DNA of 64,000 bases from NCBI GenBank assembly GCA_945910005.1, contig OX246738.1:20920186-20984185 (forward strand), read 5' to 3'. The notes beneath the pieces are model-generated. The model did no database searches and was not told the origin of the DNA. It worked only from the letters and a program-made list of their open reading frames with translations. Positions within the stretch are counted from its first letter, which is position 1. The number at the start of each line of letters is the position of its first letter. This stretch comes from Isoperla grammatica. Lineage: Eukaryota > Arthropoda > Insecta > Plecoptera > Perlodidae. Positions 23,736-36,650 of this stretch are shown here, in pieces. A program made the translations under genes and the position numbers.

Positions 23736-26700
23736 TTAAAAATTACGTGTTTTTTATTTTGTTTTGCTAATTCAATCGTCTATGTCTCCTGAACTCAATG
23801 ATACCATTTGTTTGGCCATAGAGTGATAGCTGAACTCACAGTTATCTTTTAAAGACACGTATGCGTAAACATAACCTCAATATCTGGTCTTTTTCAGCGC
23901 AAATGGCTGCAGCTAAAAGCATTACGTGCATTACGTGCCATTGTGTGCCCCCCCCCCCCTCAACATACTGCCATACTGCAATGAAGAAGTAGTGCTTAAG
24001 TTTACATATATGCCCATTCCCCAAAGCTCTCAGGCTGTTTGACATTTAAAAAAAAAAAAAAAGTTTTAATTTTTTTTTTTTTTTTAATTTCGAAATATTA
24101 AAATATTTTAAATATTCTATGATTTTCATATAAACTTTACTTTTATCTTGATGTGTTTAAAATTTTAACTGATTTGGTTGCACCAGTTAAGAAGAGGAGC
24201 TGCGATATGATGGTGGCCCCTAAAACAGATGAAAAATCTATGTCCCACTTCAAACTGGATTATCTCAGAACATTTTTTTTTGTGCTACGGTACATTTATC
24301 TAGAGAATAACCAAACAGAATTTCATGATTTTTTTTGGAGCATGTAAATACAACTGTTTTACAGAAACGCAGCACAGGAAATTGTGATAAACGTTTTCAA
24401 AGTATTTTTTATATTGTCGTTTGTATTAGGAAATGTCAATATTTTGATCAAAATTACTGCCAATTGTAAAAAAATTGCAATTTTTCAACCAAACTAAAAT
24501 ATACATTTTTTTCCGCTGCGATTTGTTAGAATAGATGTGTCTAAAAGAGTTGTAAATATAAGCCTCCCTAGGCTAGCCATTCCTTCAGAAAAGGTACCGA
24601 AAGTTGGCTAATTTAACATTGCTGGTATAGGGACGGATGGGTCCCCTTAACTGGGTAATATAACACTCGACGTCTAACTCAATAGTTATTTATTAATTAT
24701 GATTTTTGTGCAATGCTATATTTTATCCTTTAAATTTTTAAATGAATCAATATAAATCTCTGGGCCAACTATAAAGTTAATAGAGGGTGGGAGGTTCCCA
24801 CCACCACTTGTTAAATTAAACTGGTCCAAAACAAAAATGTGCGTTTCGTGAAGTGTGATGGCAAAACCCCTTATTGCGTCAATGTAATTTCTAATGCGGT
24901 GTTGGAATAAGTGGTGTAAATTAAATACAGCTTATCTTAAGGGACCTGGAACTTTAGTCTTTAGAATCTTATATTTAAAAATGTGTTTACATCAGAAGTC
25001 AATAATGTTTCTTATTCGGGTAGCATGGATCGCATGTTATATCCATGTTGGGTATTGTCTAGCTACATGGAAATGTGCAGCTAGCGAACGAAAACTGATT
25101 AACCGCATATTCGGGTCATGTCATAATTAACTTCTGAAAATCAATAACGCTAATTTATTTAATATCAAATGGATAATTTACAACCTCAATTCTGAAAAAA
25201 GATGTAATGCAACGATGATTCAAATAAATGAGTATTCTGATTAACAATTTACTGCGGATATGAAGTGCCAGTGGGCCCAGCATGTACAGCTTTTTAGTGA
25301 AAATCTAAACTTGTATCCAGCTGGCTGTATTGGAATAATAGTTACAAGCTGTAATTACATATTTCTCGTAAAATGCAACCCCTAACAATCATAATAACAT
25401 GAAGATGTGTCCCTTGCATAAATTTAGGTCTTCAAGACAATAAGATATGGTACACAGTATATGTACTGTGGTGTGTTTAAATAAGTACAATGTATGCCTA
25501 TTAATGGCATTGAGGAAGAGAGTATGTTATTTCCTAACGAGAAAGTGTAGTGCAAGAGTCTCATTATAAAAGCCGTGCGAAATTAATGATTTTGTTTTAA
25601 TATCTTTAGAACGCTACAGAAAATTAAAAAAGTGATAATTGTCCGAATTGTGGATTCGTAAGGGTTCTAAAGCTTGATTCAAAAAGTTTTAAAATATGTT
25701 TGTATCATGAGATAATTACGTTATTAATTGTAATTATTTTATTTTATTGCAATAACAACCGTATTGATTAAATTTGTACCATTTTAAATCTAGAGTTTAC
25801 TTCTTACGAAACCACAATTAGGGTTTTTAACATTTTTTTAATATTGAATACATTCTGAAGATAGAAGAACTTGATTTCGCGTGGTTTCTATAGTTAGACT
25901 TGCTTTGCTGTTAAACCATGTATATATCTATTACATTATTGCGAATCTTGCAACTAGGCACCATTTTCATAGGAGCGCTGGCACGTTGTAATAACTGGTG
26001 ATTTGAAGGTAACACACAACTACTCAGTAAAAGGCATCATGTGCAAATACTCTTATGTAAAATTAAAAGGAAGCACCACCTCATAAATATGATCTTGCCC
26101 TCATCCCATTAAGGATCGTTGTTTGATACTTGGATGCACATGCAGTAAATGTAAGTTTAGTTGTAAATAATAGTAAACCGTAGAGAAAACCTTGTTTACA
26201 TTAAAAAAGTCGATGTAAAGGCTCCGCTTCTACACCTTTCATGTAACTGACACCGAAAGTAAATCTTAAATAGAGTGAATCTTAGGCAAAAATTGTTCAA
26301 TTTGTATTGACTCACTCTGTACGTTGGCAGAAACATAAGAATATATTTTACTTTGTTACCTTGTTACATTAACAGTTGTTGATTTGACTCGTCCCCAGGG
26401 TGACTGCCAATCGTATGAGTCAACAAAATGGTGTTTTTCAATTTACCCTTTCCACCCATTATAACCCCTTTAAATACGTTAGTTTCCTTTTTCTTTCTTC
26501 CAATCAATCGTCTCTGACGTCATATCACCCGGTTAACGAATACGCCGCTAATTATCAAACAATACAAATAATAAAATTAATTTACACGAGTGAATAATTA
26601 AAACAACTATGTATTGATGTTCATTTTGTTAAAATAAATTGGAATTCCGATATTTTTTAGGAAATATTAAATTTACATTAAATTTTGGCGGCGATAACTA

Positions 26701-26810
26701 AGGTTTCTCTATACAGTTTTTAAATTTTTAAAATACTTTAAAATAAATCATTGCAATGCAACTTGTAAAACATCAAGTTTGTTTTATATTTCCACTCGCG
26801 CATATACACG
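23736..26810. other. A+T-rich spacer with homopolymers
   Basis: Contains a C run (23947-23959) and a poly-A then poly-T pair (about 24048-24084). No gene is recognised. A tRNA-SINE-like string lies at 24628-24650. Confidence 0.35.
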
Positions 26811-26811
26811 G

Positions 26812-26878
26812 TCACTCACGCACACACGTACACGCACACACGTACACGCACACACGCACACACAAACACGCGCACTCT
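26812..26878 (+). repeat. (CA)n-type microsatellite with cacgtacacg units
   Basis: cgcacacacgtacacgcaca repeats with small variants; a degenerate CA array. Confidence 0.85.
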
Positions 26879-26989
26879 TTTAGTGTCTGAGATCTACGGC
26901 GGGTCAATGGAAATGACAGTATCTGTGGATGTTGTCTAGAGGCTATAAATCCCTACAAAATATATAAATCCCTATTCCCAAAGAGCTTG

Positions 26990-27145
26990 GTCTCTCAGGA
27001 GCTGTCTTGCTTGTGCAAAGAATCTTCCTTTCATCCGAGAGTAAAGTAGTAAGGGAAGTCCCGGTCGATCATGCTGCGGGCCCGACGAGCTGAGGGCTTT
27101 GTTTCTATTGCTTTTTGATCAGGTGTTTCTTGAGGGCATTTTTAC
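26990..27145. promoter_or_regulatory. Possible conserved non-coding island
   Basis: Higher complexity and G+C than its surroundings, no frame and no repeat. Called only on texture; comparison with a related genome is needed. Confidence 0.15.
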
Positions 27146-28084
27146 CTCGATGTTCAACACAACATTGATATTTTTAGTCGAATCTTATTCACAGTTCACA
27201 GGATGGCTGATACTGTGTTGATATTGTTATGTGCGTATAGGATAATTAATATTCAATGTAGTGTTTCTTCAAATTTTGTTTTCTAGAAACTGACACTGCT
27301 TTAAGGATAGAAAACACTTCTATTTTTAACATACAGTTTGCAGTGATACCATAGGCCACTTTGGTTTCATCTGATCGATCTCTTATTTCGTTTAATTTAT
27401 TAACAATCATTATTTTGACTCTTTTACTCATCAGACATTTCTAACATCAGTAGGTAATGCATGTATACACGAGATCTAATTAAGTGAAACCAATTTACAA
27501 ACATGCATATAATTATTCATTCTTAACTTTGTTTAATTAATTTTGGGTCAATATATTTCGACGCCTTGAATATAAAAATAAACCGCAATAATAGCATTTT
27601 TATGTGTCTTATTTCTAATTATCTTTTTGTTACAGAAGTTTGGAAAGTTTGAAAGTCAAAATACATAAATTGTATGACTTGAAAAAATACAAAAACAAAT
27701 ATATATCCGCAATCGCGTATTAACAAAAAAGAAGGTTCAGCTAGGGTAGTTTTATCTGTGAGTATTTAACGGGTAAATAAACTGTAACTCCCACTGAATA
27801 GTTGAAGGCATGAAAGGTTGTCATAGAAATACTCTACAAAACTGGTTATTGTATAACCGACGGGTTTTCCAGTTTCATCATTGAGTAAGTGAGTAAGTGC
27901 AATGTAACATTTTGCAAAATCTTTATCGCAAGAGCTGGGAATTACCTTCATTGAGATAGAAGCATCGGTCACCATTAAGTCCTGTTCGACAAGACTTTAA
28001 TTAATAGAGGACATATTATTTAAGCGCCTACTAATCAACTTGTGTTTGTAAACTTCCCTTTCTCTCAAATTCCACTTAGTTCAC

Positions 28085-28440
28085 CTCTCTAGCGTCCTCG
28101 GTGGGTCGACAAGGTATTTAATGACGCCAAAATGCCAGCCCGGGTTGTTTCAGAATGGCTAGGCCGAACCATTAAAACGGAATGCCCGTATATTGTTGAT
28201 TAAGAGAAACCGGGAGCAAATTAACTGTGACTTAACTCGATTAGACGGCATATTCATCTGGCGGGGTCTGACCCCACCTAACATGGTGCTAATGAGGGCC
28301 CCTCTTCTGTGCGCACGGGTATTTCATATCGCCGAGCCGCCTAGCCTCGGCCGGGCTGCATGTTTTTATGCGTTATCCACCGGCATTACTGTATTCATGG
28401 ACTGAGGGCTTGGGATGATTAACCAGGGAGATGGGCTCTG
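28085..28440. promoter_or_regulatory. GC-rich non-repetitive island, possible regulatory element
   Basis: About 350 bp of clearly higher G+C, non-repetitive and rich in CpG (ggtgggtcgacaagg, cgccgagccgcctagcctcg) within A+T-rich flanks, with attaa/taatga homeodomain-type cores. The 70-codon frame through it (28193-28405) has no recognisable domain. Could be an enhancer or a promoter CpG island of an unseen transcript. Confidence 0.25.
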
Positions 28441-30117
28441 CACAAGACTTCACCCGAGGAAACTTTAAAAACTTGGGAAATGTTTTAGGTGGAGATAATT
28501 TTCTTTAGTAACAAAATATATCAAAACTTTTTGTATGGGGTAATACACAAAATTACCTGGTTGCTACGACGATGTTGCAGAGCAAAGTACATTTTATGGG
28601 GACTGAATAAACAGAAGGGCGAAGCTAGAACACAGCGAGATGATAGTTTTATCTCAAACCATCTTGTACGCGATCCGTTTGTATATTGTATACATGCCGT
28701 GTACACTGTTTCTCTGTCTTCTATAATAATTGTCGAGAAACAGACACGTTAAAAAAGAGTTTGGATTTCACAGGGAAACCAATTTATACTTTGAAACAGA
28801 TAAAATTATTTTTTTAGTTCGCTCAACAGTGTTTCAAAATGTAGTCGAAAATATAGATATTATATCTTTCACCAACATGGTATCTAAGAATAAATATCCA
28901 AGTATGACATATATACAATAATAATTTTATCTTTGTTATATTCAACAATAATGTATTAAACAATTGTGAATTAGTGACTTTAAGGAACAATAATTTGTAT
29001 AATAATGAATGGTTTGATGTAATTATAGACACATCAAAACTAACATCTGTGAAACAATGAGGTGTTACATTTTACCTTTCATTTCTCGTTCATTTCTCCT
29101 GTGCTATTTAACATTTTGTATACAGTATATCCTTCAATTGTAACTTAAGAGAGGCAAGGATGTGTTAAGATGGAAATTGCAGCAGTATGAAACTGGGCCA
29201 CGTTACTTAACCTCAGCTGGCTGAGTGAATTATAGGTAATGCCATGGTTCTTGCTATAAGTGATAATGACTAAAGCTCAAATGAACTTTGATACTTAAAC
29301 TTAACGTTTTAAACAACCGGTATCATATAACTATCTCATCCTAATATTATGTCGTCTAAATTAGATATAAAACACAATCTTACATGAGATTAACACAAAG
29401 AAAAAACTAAAGTTTGTGTAACACAGCAAATTGTGTTGTTAAGTACCCAGAGATGTTATTTGTGTATACAAATCTTCTGTGATTACTAATTAGTGCTAAA
29501 CGAGTTGTTCCACAGAAACGTAAATATTTCTTCAAGCGGCTTGTGTGTCTATCTGTCAGTCTGGCTATCTTGTACTCCTTCCCACTCTCATCTTCCTTCT
29601 CTCTCCGTCTCAAGACGTTTTGATTCATTATCGCAGTACTTGTTATTATTATTATTACAGAGGATGTTTGCTCCCAACTTTGTTAATTTCGATCGAAGAT
29701 TTAAGATGTTCCCGAGCAGTCCGTAAACTTTTAATTAAGTAGAAAAAAGTTTCTCAGGTCTCATGGTTTCAACCGCGTATCACCAGCTCCTCTTTCATGT
29801 CTACATTTAAATTTTGCGATATTTTTATTAAATTTATACGATGAATCATAAATTATGCATTGTTAATCAGGATCCCAAAACGCCACCAAACACGTACGTA
29901 AAAAAGAACCCTTCCGAAATTAAATTTCTGCGACGTAAAATCTCTGAAACAATTTCGCCTTTGAATAAAAAAGGAATGCCAACTTTGATTAAACAAACAT
30001 TAAAAATGTAAGGTGATTAAACGAAAATTGTTTACCACTCTTTCCTTCGCATTGTCAAAAAATAGAACGTTTTAATTAAGTCTTGTACCACGAAAATAGT
30101 TCGTTTGAATTTCAAGT

Positions 30118-30275
30118 CGGGAGAGTTTACCTTAATGGTGGACTGCAGGGTTGAGCCTATGCATGCTTCTGCTCTGCTAGATTAATTAATCGTGAAATAT
30201 AACGACCGAGGGGAGAGGGGTGCAGAACCCTGCTGCTAATTAAAGAAACTGCTATGAGAATCGTGAGAGCAGTGT
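30118..30275. promoter_or_regulatory. Possible conserved non-coding island
   Basis: Non-repetitive stretch with gcatgcttctgctctgctag, attaattaatcg and gctgctaattaaag. TAATTA cores next to denser sequence resemble homeodomain-bound enhancers. Low-confidence impression. Confidence 0.2.
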
Positions 30276-31744
30276 GCTTGTTCTATTCGGCAAGGGGGGA
30301 GGGGGAGGAAAATACCCCTTTTCTAACCTTTAACGGAATCTATTAATACTAACTCTTTATCACATTCAATATTATGTATGCATGCACACACGTGCATGTT
30401 AAAAATATCAGGTTAAAATAACAATTGAAAAAAGGGTGTTTACTGTTTAATGAAATAATATAGCAGAGGTTGAAGGTGGGTCCAGGGAGAGTTTAGACTG
30501 GATGGATTGGACTGAAAGGATCGTTTCAAGTGTTATAAACAGGACAGTATCGTTCGTTTAGAGTATGAGTAGCTTGCAGACTGTGTCAAGATGCTGGCGA
30601 GATATAGTTGTAAGGTCGAGCTAGCGATCTCACGTACATATTGTGTATCATTCATTTATATTTTTTTCATTAATGTATTATTATTTTATTGTTACACAAC
30701 TGTTGGGTTCGAACTCGGTATCAAAGATTTGTGTCGATTATTGTCAGCGTAAACAATAAAGCGTACATAATACTTTACTGAATTTTTTACTCTAAAATGT
30801 ATTATACCGCATTTAACTCGACCCAAGAAACACTATGTTGATCTTATTCTGGCCATATGTGTGTTCGCATAAAAAGTAATATTGCGAATGTTGTTGGTCT
30901 TTATCGTTAACGTTTGCTAGAAACGACAGTATACGATGGTTTCTACACACAATTTCATAAAACAAAATAAAACAAAAATTTAAATTTTAGTGTAGCTACC
31001 ATATTTCCAGCCAAATATTTACATACAGAAATATTCTCGCTGGTATAGGTTTAGTCCACTGCTACGTCCTGGGCCAATAAAAACACAGAAACGTGTCCAA
31101 CCTTTATGTCTCTGCAACTATGGTATTTGCATCCACTTAGTTTCCACTCTTTCACCGGGAATCTCAGTGGTTTCTTTGAATTTAACTTTATTTCTTATTC
31201 GAGACGCAAGGTTGGAGCTTGTAGGGAAGGAAACGGCCGGAGAATCTATGGATATGGGAAACGGCTATCCGAGTAGCAAACGAATATGTTATTTTAGATA
31301 GAAAAGTTGTCGTGTGTTATGAATAGAAATTAGGGTCGTTGCTTGAGTTCAATTGTTTGGAATGCGAGTTGTAAAGATGAGTAAGATTTGCGTAAGTTGC
31401 CTTAACAACGTCCCCGTACATTAGCTTAGTATTTGGATGGTATGTAGAAATAATATTGTAAGAATGGAATATTTTAACTATCCACTATTCGCAAATAATA
31501 AGATTTTAAGTGTGATTTTAAACACTAAACAACTTTATAACAGACAGTTTGGTTTACATGTCTGTCATTATAAAAGTACGAAATGGAATGTTACAGGTAA
31601 ACGAGGGTTGGCAGGTTAGTGGCTGATGAATTCTGCCGCTCAATCTGCTAGTAAATGCACGTGTTTTGATTCTAAGTGGTTACTGATTTTTTTCTTCTTT
31701 ATTTAATTAAATATGTATAGGACTGCACTGTTTGTTAAAAATTT

Positions 31745-31800
31745 CGATGAACATCCGTGATCTTTATCATTTATCGTTTTAATGAAGATCACAGATTATC
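31745..31800. other. Small hairpin
   Basis: gtgatctt and aagatcac are exact reverse complements. With flanking atc-c/t-gtgatctt and catt pairing the stem reaches about 15 bp with a bulge and a loop of about 20 nt. Too short to claim as a microRNA precursor without expression data. Confidence 0.25.
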
Positions 31801-33579
31801 TAAACTATGAACAATGTATAATGTCCTACAATTTAAAATAAATATACTTATCTGTTCTATTTGTTTCATTCTTTCAATATTTTAAAATCCTACAACATAA
31901 AATGATAATGATTATTAAGAGGTGTTCAGAGTGAGCATTATTTTCGTATTTTGCAAAATAGGACCAGAGGGAGCAGTATATCAAAGCGTTTAGCCACCAG
32001 TGTTAACCATGATATTTAGATTTGTTGTGTAGCATTTGATACAACGACACAAGTCGAGACGTGGTTGATAAACTAATACTAAAAAAAAAAACTCCACCAA
32101 TGTAGCCGGGTTCGAATCTGGAACAGTTAACAATCATGGTTTATTAGAACAACGTCGTTCACAAGCTAAGTATTCGTGTGAGAATGAAATGAACAGTCAA
32201 CTTATCGAGCTGATATCAACATATTCTGGTCCCGTGTATATCGCCAACACATGCTATATATACTATATAGGTTATATAAACACCAGATCACAATTCGGTT
32301 ACACGTTATTACTGCAAACACTTTACATGTTACACCTGCTTTCTACTAGAAACCATTTTGTTTTAACAATGTAAATATTATATTTGATTCTATTCTATCA
32401 TGTCTTAGTGTTAAAAAGTTCGAGCTCTACTTTTCCCCAGGTATTTCTTTTCAAACTCTGTACATTTTTGTAAAAAAATCTACTAGTAAAGTAGTGTTTG
32501 TTAAAAACAAAATACAAAATATACATACAGTAGTTGCACAGGCATAGAGGTACTTTCATTGAATCCTATCTGCGTCGTTTAATAACATTGCAGCATGAAA
32601 CCACCTAATATACTCTAACAATGTTTTTCTTAACACAAAGAAACTTTACGTCTCTTAGTTTGTGGCGTAGCACATTTTTAATAAGGTGGTTTTTACTCCA
32701 TCCTACACAGTCTCTTTCTTTTCATTACGAATCACCCCAACGAACGAACAAACCAACGACTTGTTCGTAGCTCCTCTCGTTCGAGCCTGAGAAGGTGAAG
32801 CAGATATTGAGGTAGACTCGCTAATTCGCCGTAGTACTAAGACCAAAAGACTGTTATCGTGTACATACCTTCAAGATTTTCTTTTTTTAAGACAAGTAAT
32901 TAGTTTTAAGTTTGTGCTAAGTTTACACGCAACCCTCTCTGACAGTTCATATATTTCTTTGTCTTGTTGGAGACAATGGCTGGTTCTGTTAGCTCCATTG
33001 TGCAACTGTGAGGTGATAAGATTCTCTTCTTCCTTGGTGTCAGTTACTTTAATCTCGACGTCTCAAGAACTTACCTTTATTCAAGTATCTCAACCGAGAT
33101 AATACATGTTACCAGCTGCGAATACGGCCCGGCAGTGAAGGTGATACCGTTACAGTGTGTTTCAAAGTGGGGTTTACCCTCCTACGTAGACACTCACGAA
33201 CACAGACACAATAGACAAATACGATCGTTTATTTCACCTGTACGATATCAATGATTTTCAACCACCAGAAAGGATCTATAAGTCTATATTTATTTACAAT
33301 ACTGACAATGTTAATACTGGTACCAACTTACGTTGTTTGGTAAGTACTGTGCATTGTGGGAAACACATCTATTATTTTATAACAGCACAGGGATTATTTT
33401 AAGTTAGTTTAGGTTACAAAATAATATCGCTACTGTTTACAATATTCTTTGAATATCATCTGTAGTACTGACGAAACAATGTTGGTGCGATTATTCACGT
33501 TTCCAATGATGAATCATAATTGGAAAACAGTAATAGTTGGATGTATCCCACCAACATACTGCCCACACAGCACACCTTT

Positions 33580-34925
33580 GTCCCATGGACGTCCCTGCGC
33601 CGTCGCGCCGGGACATCGGGACGTCCTACGGACGTTCCGATTTTTCCATCTCAAGTTCCTGCCCGATCCTTAGTTCACCAAATAGTGGATCCGACGGACG
33701 TCCCGTGCAGGTCCCGTAGGACGTACTCTAGTAGTCCAAAGGACGTCCTCTTTACGTCCCGCCGGAGCATTATTAAATCCTATGCATGTCCTGGTTTGTC
33801 CATTTCATAGCCCTACCAGGTCCATAATAGTAGATCCGACGGACGTCCCGTGCAAGTCCCGTAGGACGTACTCTAGTAATCCAAAGGACGTCCGTTTCAC
33901 GTCCCGCCGGGGCATTGTCCTATCAACGTCCTGCTTTGTCCATTTCAAGTTCCTGCCCGGTCCTTAGTTCACCAAATAGTGGATCCGACGGACGTCCCAT
34001 GCAGGTCCCGTAGGACGTACTCTAGTAATCCAAAGGACGTCCAGTTTAAGTCCCGCCGGGGCATTGTCCTATCGACGTCCTGCTTTGTCCATTTCAAGTT
34101 CCTGCCCGGTCCTTAGTTCACCAAATAGTGGATCCGACGGACGTCCCGTGTAAGTCCCGTAGGATGTACTCTAGTAGTCCAAAGGACGTCCGTTTCACGT
34201 CCCGCCGGGGCATTGTCCTATCGACGTCCTGATTTTTCCATTTCAAGTTCCTGCCCGGTCCTTAGTTCACCAAATAGTGGATCCGACGGACGTCCCATGC
34301 AGGTCCCGTAGGACGTACTCTAGTAATCCAAAGGACGTCCGTTTAACGTCCCGCCAGGGTATGGTCCTATCGACGTCCTGGTTTGTCCATTTCAAGTTCC
34401 TGCCTGGTCCTTAGTTCACCAAATAGTGGATCCGACGGACGTCCCGTGCAAGTCCCGTAGGATGTACTCTAGTAGTCCAAAGGATGTCCGTTTCACGTCC
34501 CGCCGGGGCATTGTCCTATCGACGTCCTGATTTTTCCATTTCAAGTTCCTGCCTGGTCCTTAGTTCACCAAATAGTGGATCCGACGGACGTCCCGTTCAG
34601 GTCCCGTAGGACGTACTCTAGTAATCCAAAGGACGTCCGGTTTACGTCCCGCCGGGGCATTGTTCTATCGACGTCCATTGATATGTCAATTTTATGTCCC
34701 TACTACGTCATTAGTTCAGTGAATATGGATCCGATGGACGTCCCGTGCAGGTCCCGTATAAGACGTACTCTAGTAGTCTAAAGGACGTCCACCTTACGTC
34801 CCACATGGACATTGTCCTATGGAAGTCCGGATATGTCAATTTTGTCCCTACCAGGTCATTAGTTCAGTGAATATGGATCCGACGGACGTCCCGTGCAGGT
34901 CCCGTATGACGTATGATAGTAGTCG
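33580..34925 (+). repeat. 149-bp minisatellite, about 9 copies
   Basis: gatccga(c/t)gg occurs at 33688, 33833, 33982, 34131, 34280, 34429, 34578, 34728 and 34876, so the period is 149 bp with the first unit 4 bp short. The unit reads ggatccgacggacgtcccgt, aggtcccgtaggacgtactc, agtccaaaggacgtccg, cgtcccgccggggcattgtc, then ctatcgacgtcctg, tttccatttcaagttcctgc, ggtccttagttcacc. The central units are most alike and the two outermost on the right are diverged (tcagtgaatatgg), as for an array homogenised in the middle. It contains many GACGTC palindromes. Confidence 0.95.
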
Positions 34926-35209
34926 TATCCTTTATACCACGGTGGTTTTCCGATGCCTTTGATTACTTACTTACTTAGCCCTTACTACCAAAGAAAAGTT
35001 AGTATGTGGGAGAGTAGGAAACGAAAACATGTAACAAAAGTGAAGTTATGCCTCAATCTTTAGAAAAAGTGGACTGGTAAAAAAAGGTAAAACATATTGA
35101 GCATGAAAATATTGTACATCTGGGCATGTTAAATTCTCTATAACATGCCCAGCTGGCCATGTGCTATAATTATTATACAATTTTATAGCCCTGTAGTGGA
35201 AAAGGACGT

Positions 35210-35716
35210 CTCGCATGGATTGTAGTACGTTCAAAAGGATATTCTGGTTGCATTCCGTTACACGACCGGGTTCGACCGGAGTTTTCACGTTTGGTCGCGA
35301 TGTGATGCTCGGCTGGGAGTGGCAATCCTTTAGTGCAACGAAATACTGAGGCCATAATAGAAGGCAGTGCTTTTAAAATGGTGGAGCCTTGGGTATTTCC
35401 TGTCAATGATAATTTGATACATTATTTACATTTGTGCGCCTCTGTGAGTCGTTAGTGTAGTTATGTATCAATCTTTCATTTGGAATTACTTCACTACACT
35501 TGAGTATCCTAAAGTTACCCAAAGAACATTCTACAGCATGTTCACTTTTATCAGCAATAACCAGCCCAAGCCGTTGGGCTTTTGAGTCGCGACCGATGAT
35601 GACCGGGAAAGCAACGAAACGCTACGAGCCGGGCTTATTGGTCGACCAAAGATGCTTACGGAATACTACGGTAGGGCTGGTCGAGCCCGGCCGACCTCAC
35701 GGAATGCAAACTCAAT
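35210..35716. mobile_element. Inverted-repeat element, about 500 bp
   Basis: The minus-strand text near 35225-35285 (ggtcgaacccggtcgtgtaa, then cggaatgcaaccagaat) is matched on the plus strand at 35673-35716 (ggtcgagcccggccgacctc, then acggaatgcaaactcaat). Both arms also carry gtcgcgacc. The layout is that of a small TIR element or MITE. Target duplications were not resolved. It lies in the middle of the 8-kb candidate, so may be a later insertion. Confidence 0.45.
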
Positions 35717-36464
35717 GAATTGAATAATATTTGAATTCAAACAAATTAATTCAAATTAATAAATTTAAATTCAGTATCCTTTGAATGTCCTCTCCGGTTG
35801 AAGGTGGGTTGTTATTTTTAAACGATTCAACGTTATGGAGAATTCACTACAAAATGTTTTATTAAATCATGGTAAAGATATCATAATAGTAATTTCTGTG
35901 ACATACAGAAAAGTAATAAAGTAATTTGCACTCGCGAAGAAAACAACAGTTTGTCCATATACAGCGTATTATTACAAATGAAAATGTAGACTTAAAACAT
36001 TCTATCAACATGAAACTAGAAGAATTACAATCATCGTATATCTTTTTCAATTACATCCATTTTTCATTCATGGTGTACATAAAAAATAGCTGGGCGACAG
36101 TATTTGGTAATCAACTGTAAAAGTGTTATGCTGATTATAGGTTTTCTTTTCAGAGAAATGAATGTTTTACGAATTATGTTAAGTTTATTTATTCTGATTG
36201 CAGCGGAATGAAGCACTGTAGGCTATAGTTAGATCGTAATCTATGACATTTGATTAATGTTCATGTTTTTTTAATTGCAAAACGTCGCATTCAATTTCGA
36301 CGAAAAATTACGATTGCAAATATTAAAATAATTACTCAACCTTAAAAACATTCAATGGCAGATCGTGGTGACGATTTTTTTAAGTATCTACCCCAGTACT
36401 CGCGTGACGAATTTTACTAAAAATATCCAGCCTACCTTTAAGTTAATTCGTCAATGACAGAATT

Positions 36465-36466
<2 letters not shown>

Positions 36467-36503
<37 letters not shown>

Positions 36504-36505
36504 GC

Positions 36506-36546
<41 letters not shown>

Positions 36547-36549
36547 TAA

Positions 36550-36580
<31 letters not shown>

Positions 36581-36650
36581 AATTATAATAATAATAACTA
36601 ATAATAATAATAATAGCTAATAATGATAATAATAATAATAATAATTTATA
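36467..36650 (+). repeat. Compound (CAA)n-(TAA)n microsatellite
   Basis: About 13 CAA units pass into TAA units with scattered tgataa, aaaata and ctaata interruptions. Confidence 0.95.

Larger units (their letters stand above)
28441..33555. other. A+T-rich spacer, mostly unique
   Basis: Apart from the island at 30118 and the hairpin at 31745, nothing is recognised. B-box-like strings at 30705 (gggttcgaactcgg) and 32108 (gggttcgaatctgg) lack A boxes. Confidence 0.35.

Noticed and set aside
30705..30720. B-box-like gggttcgaactcgg
   Set aside because: No A box at suitable distance; also true for 32108. A single B box is common by chance.
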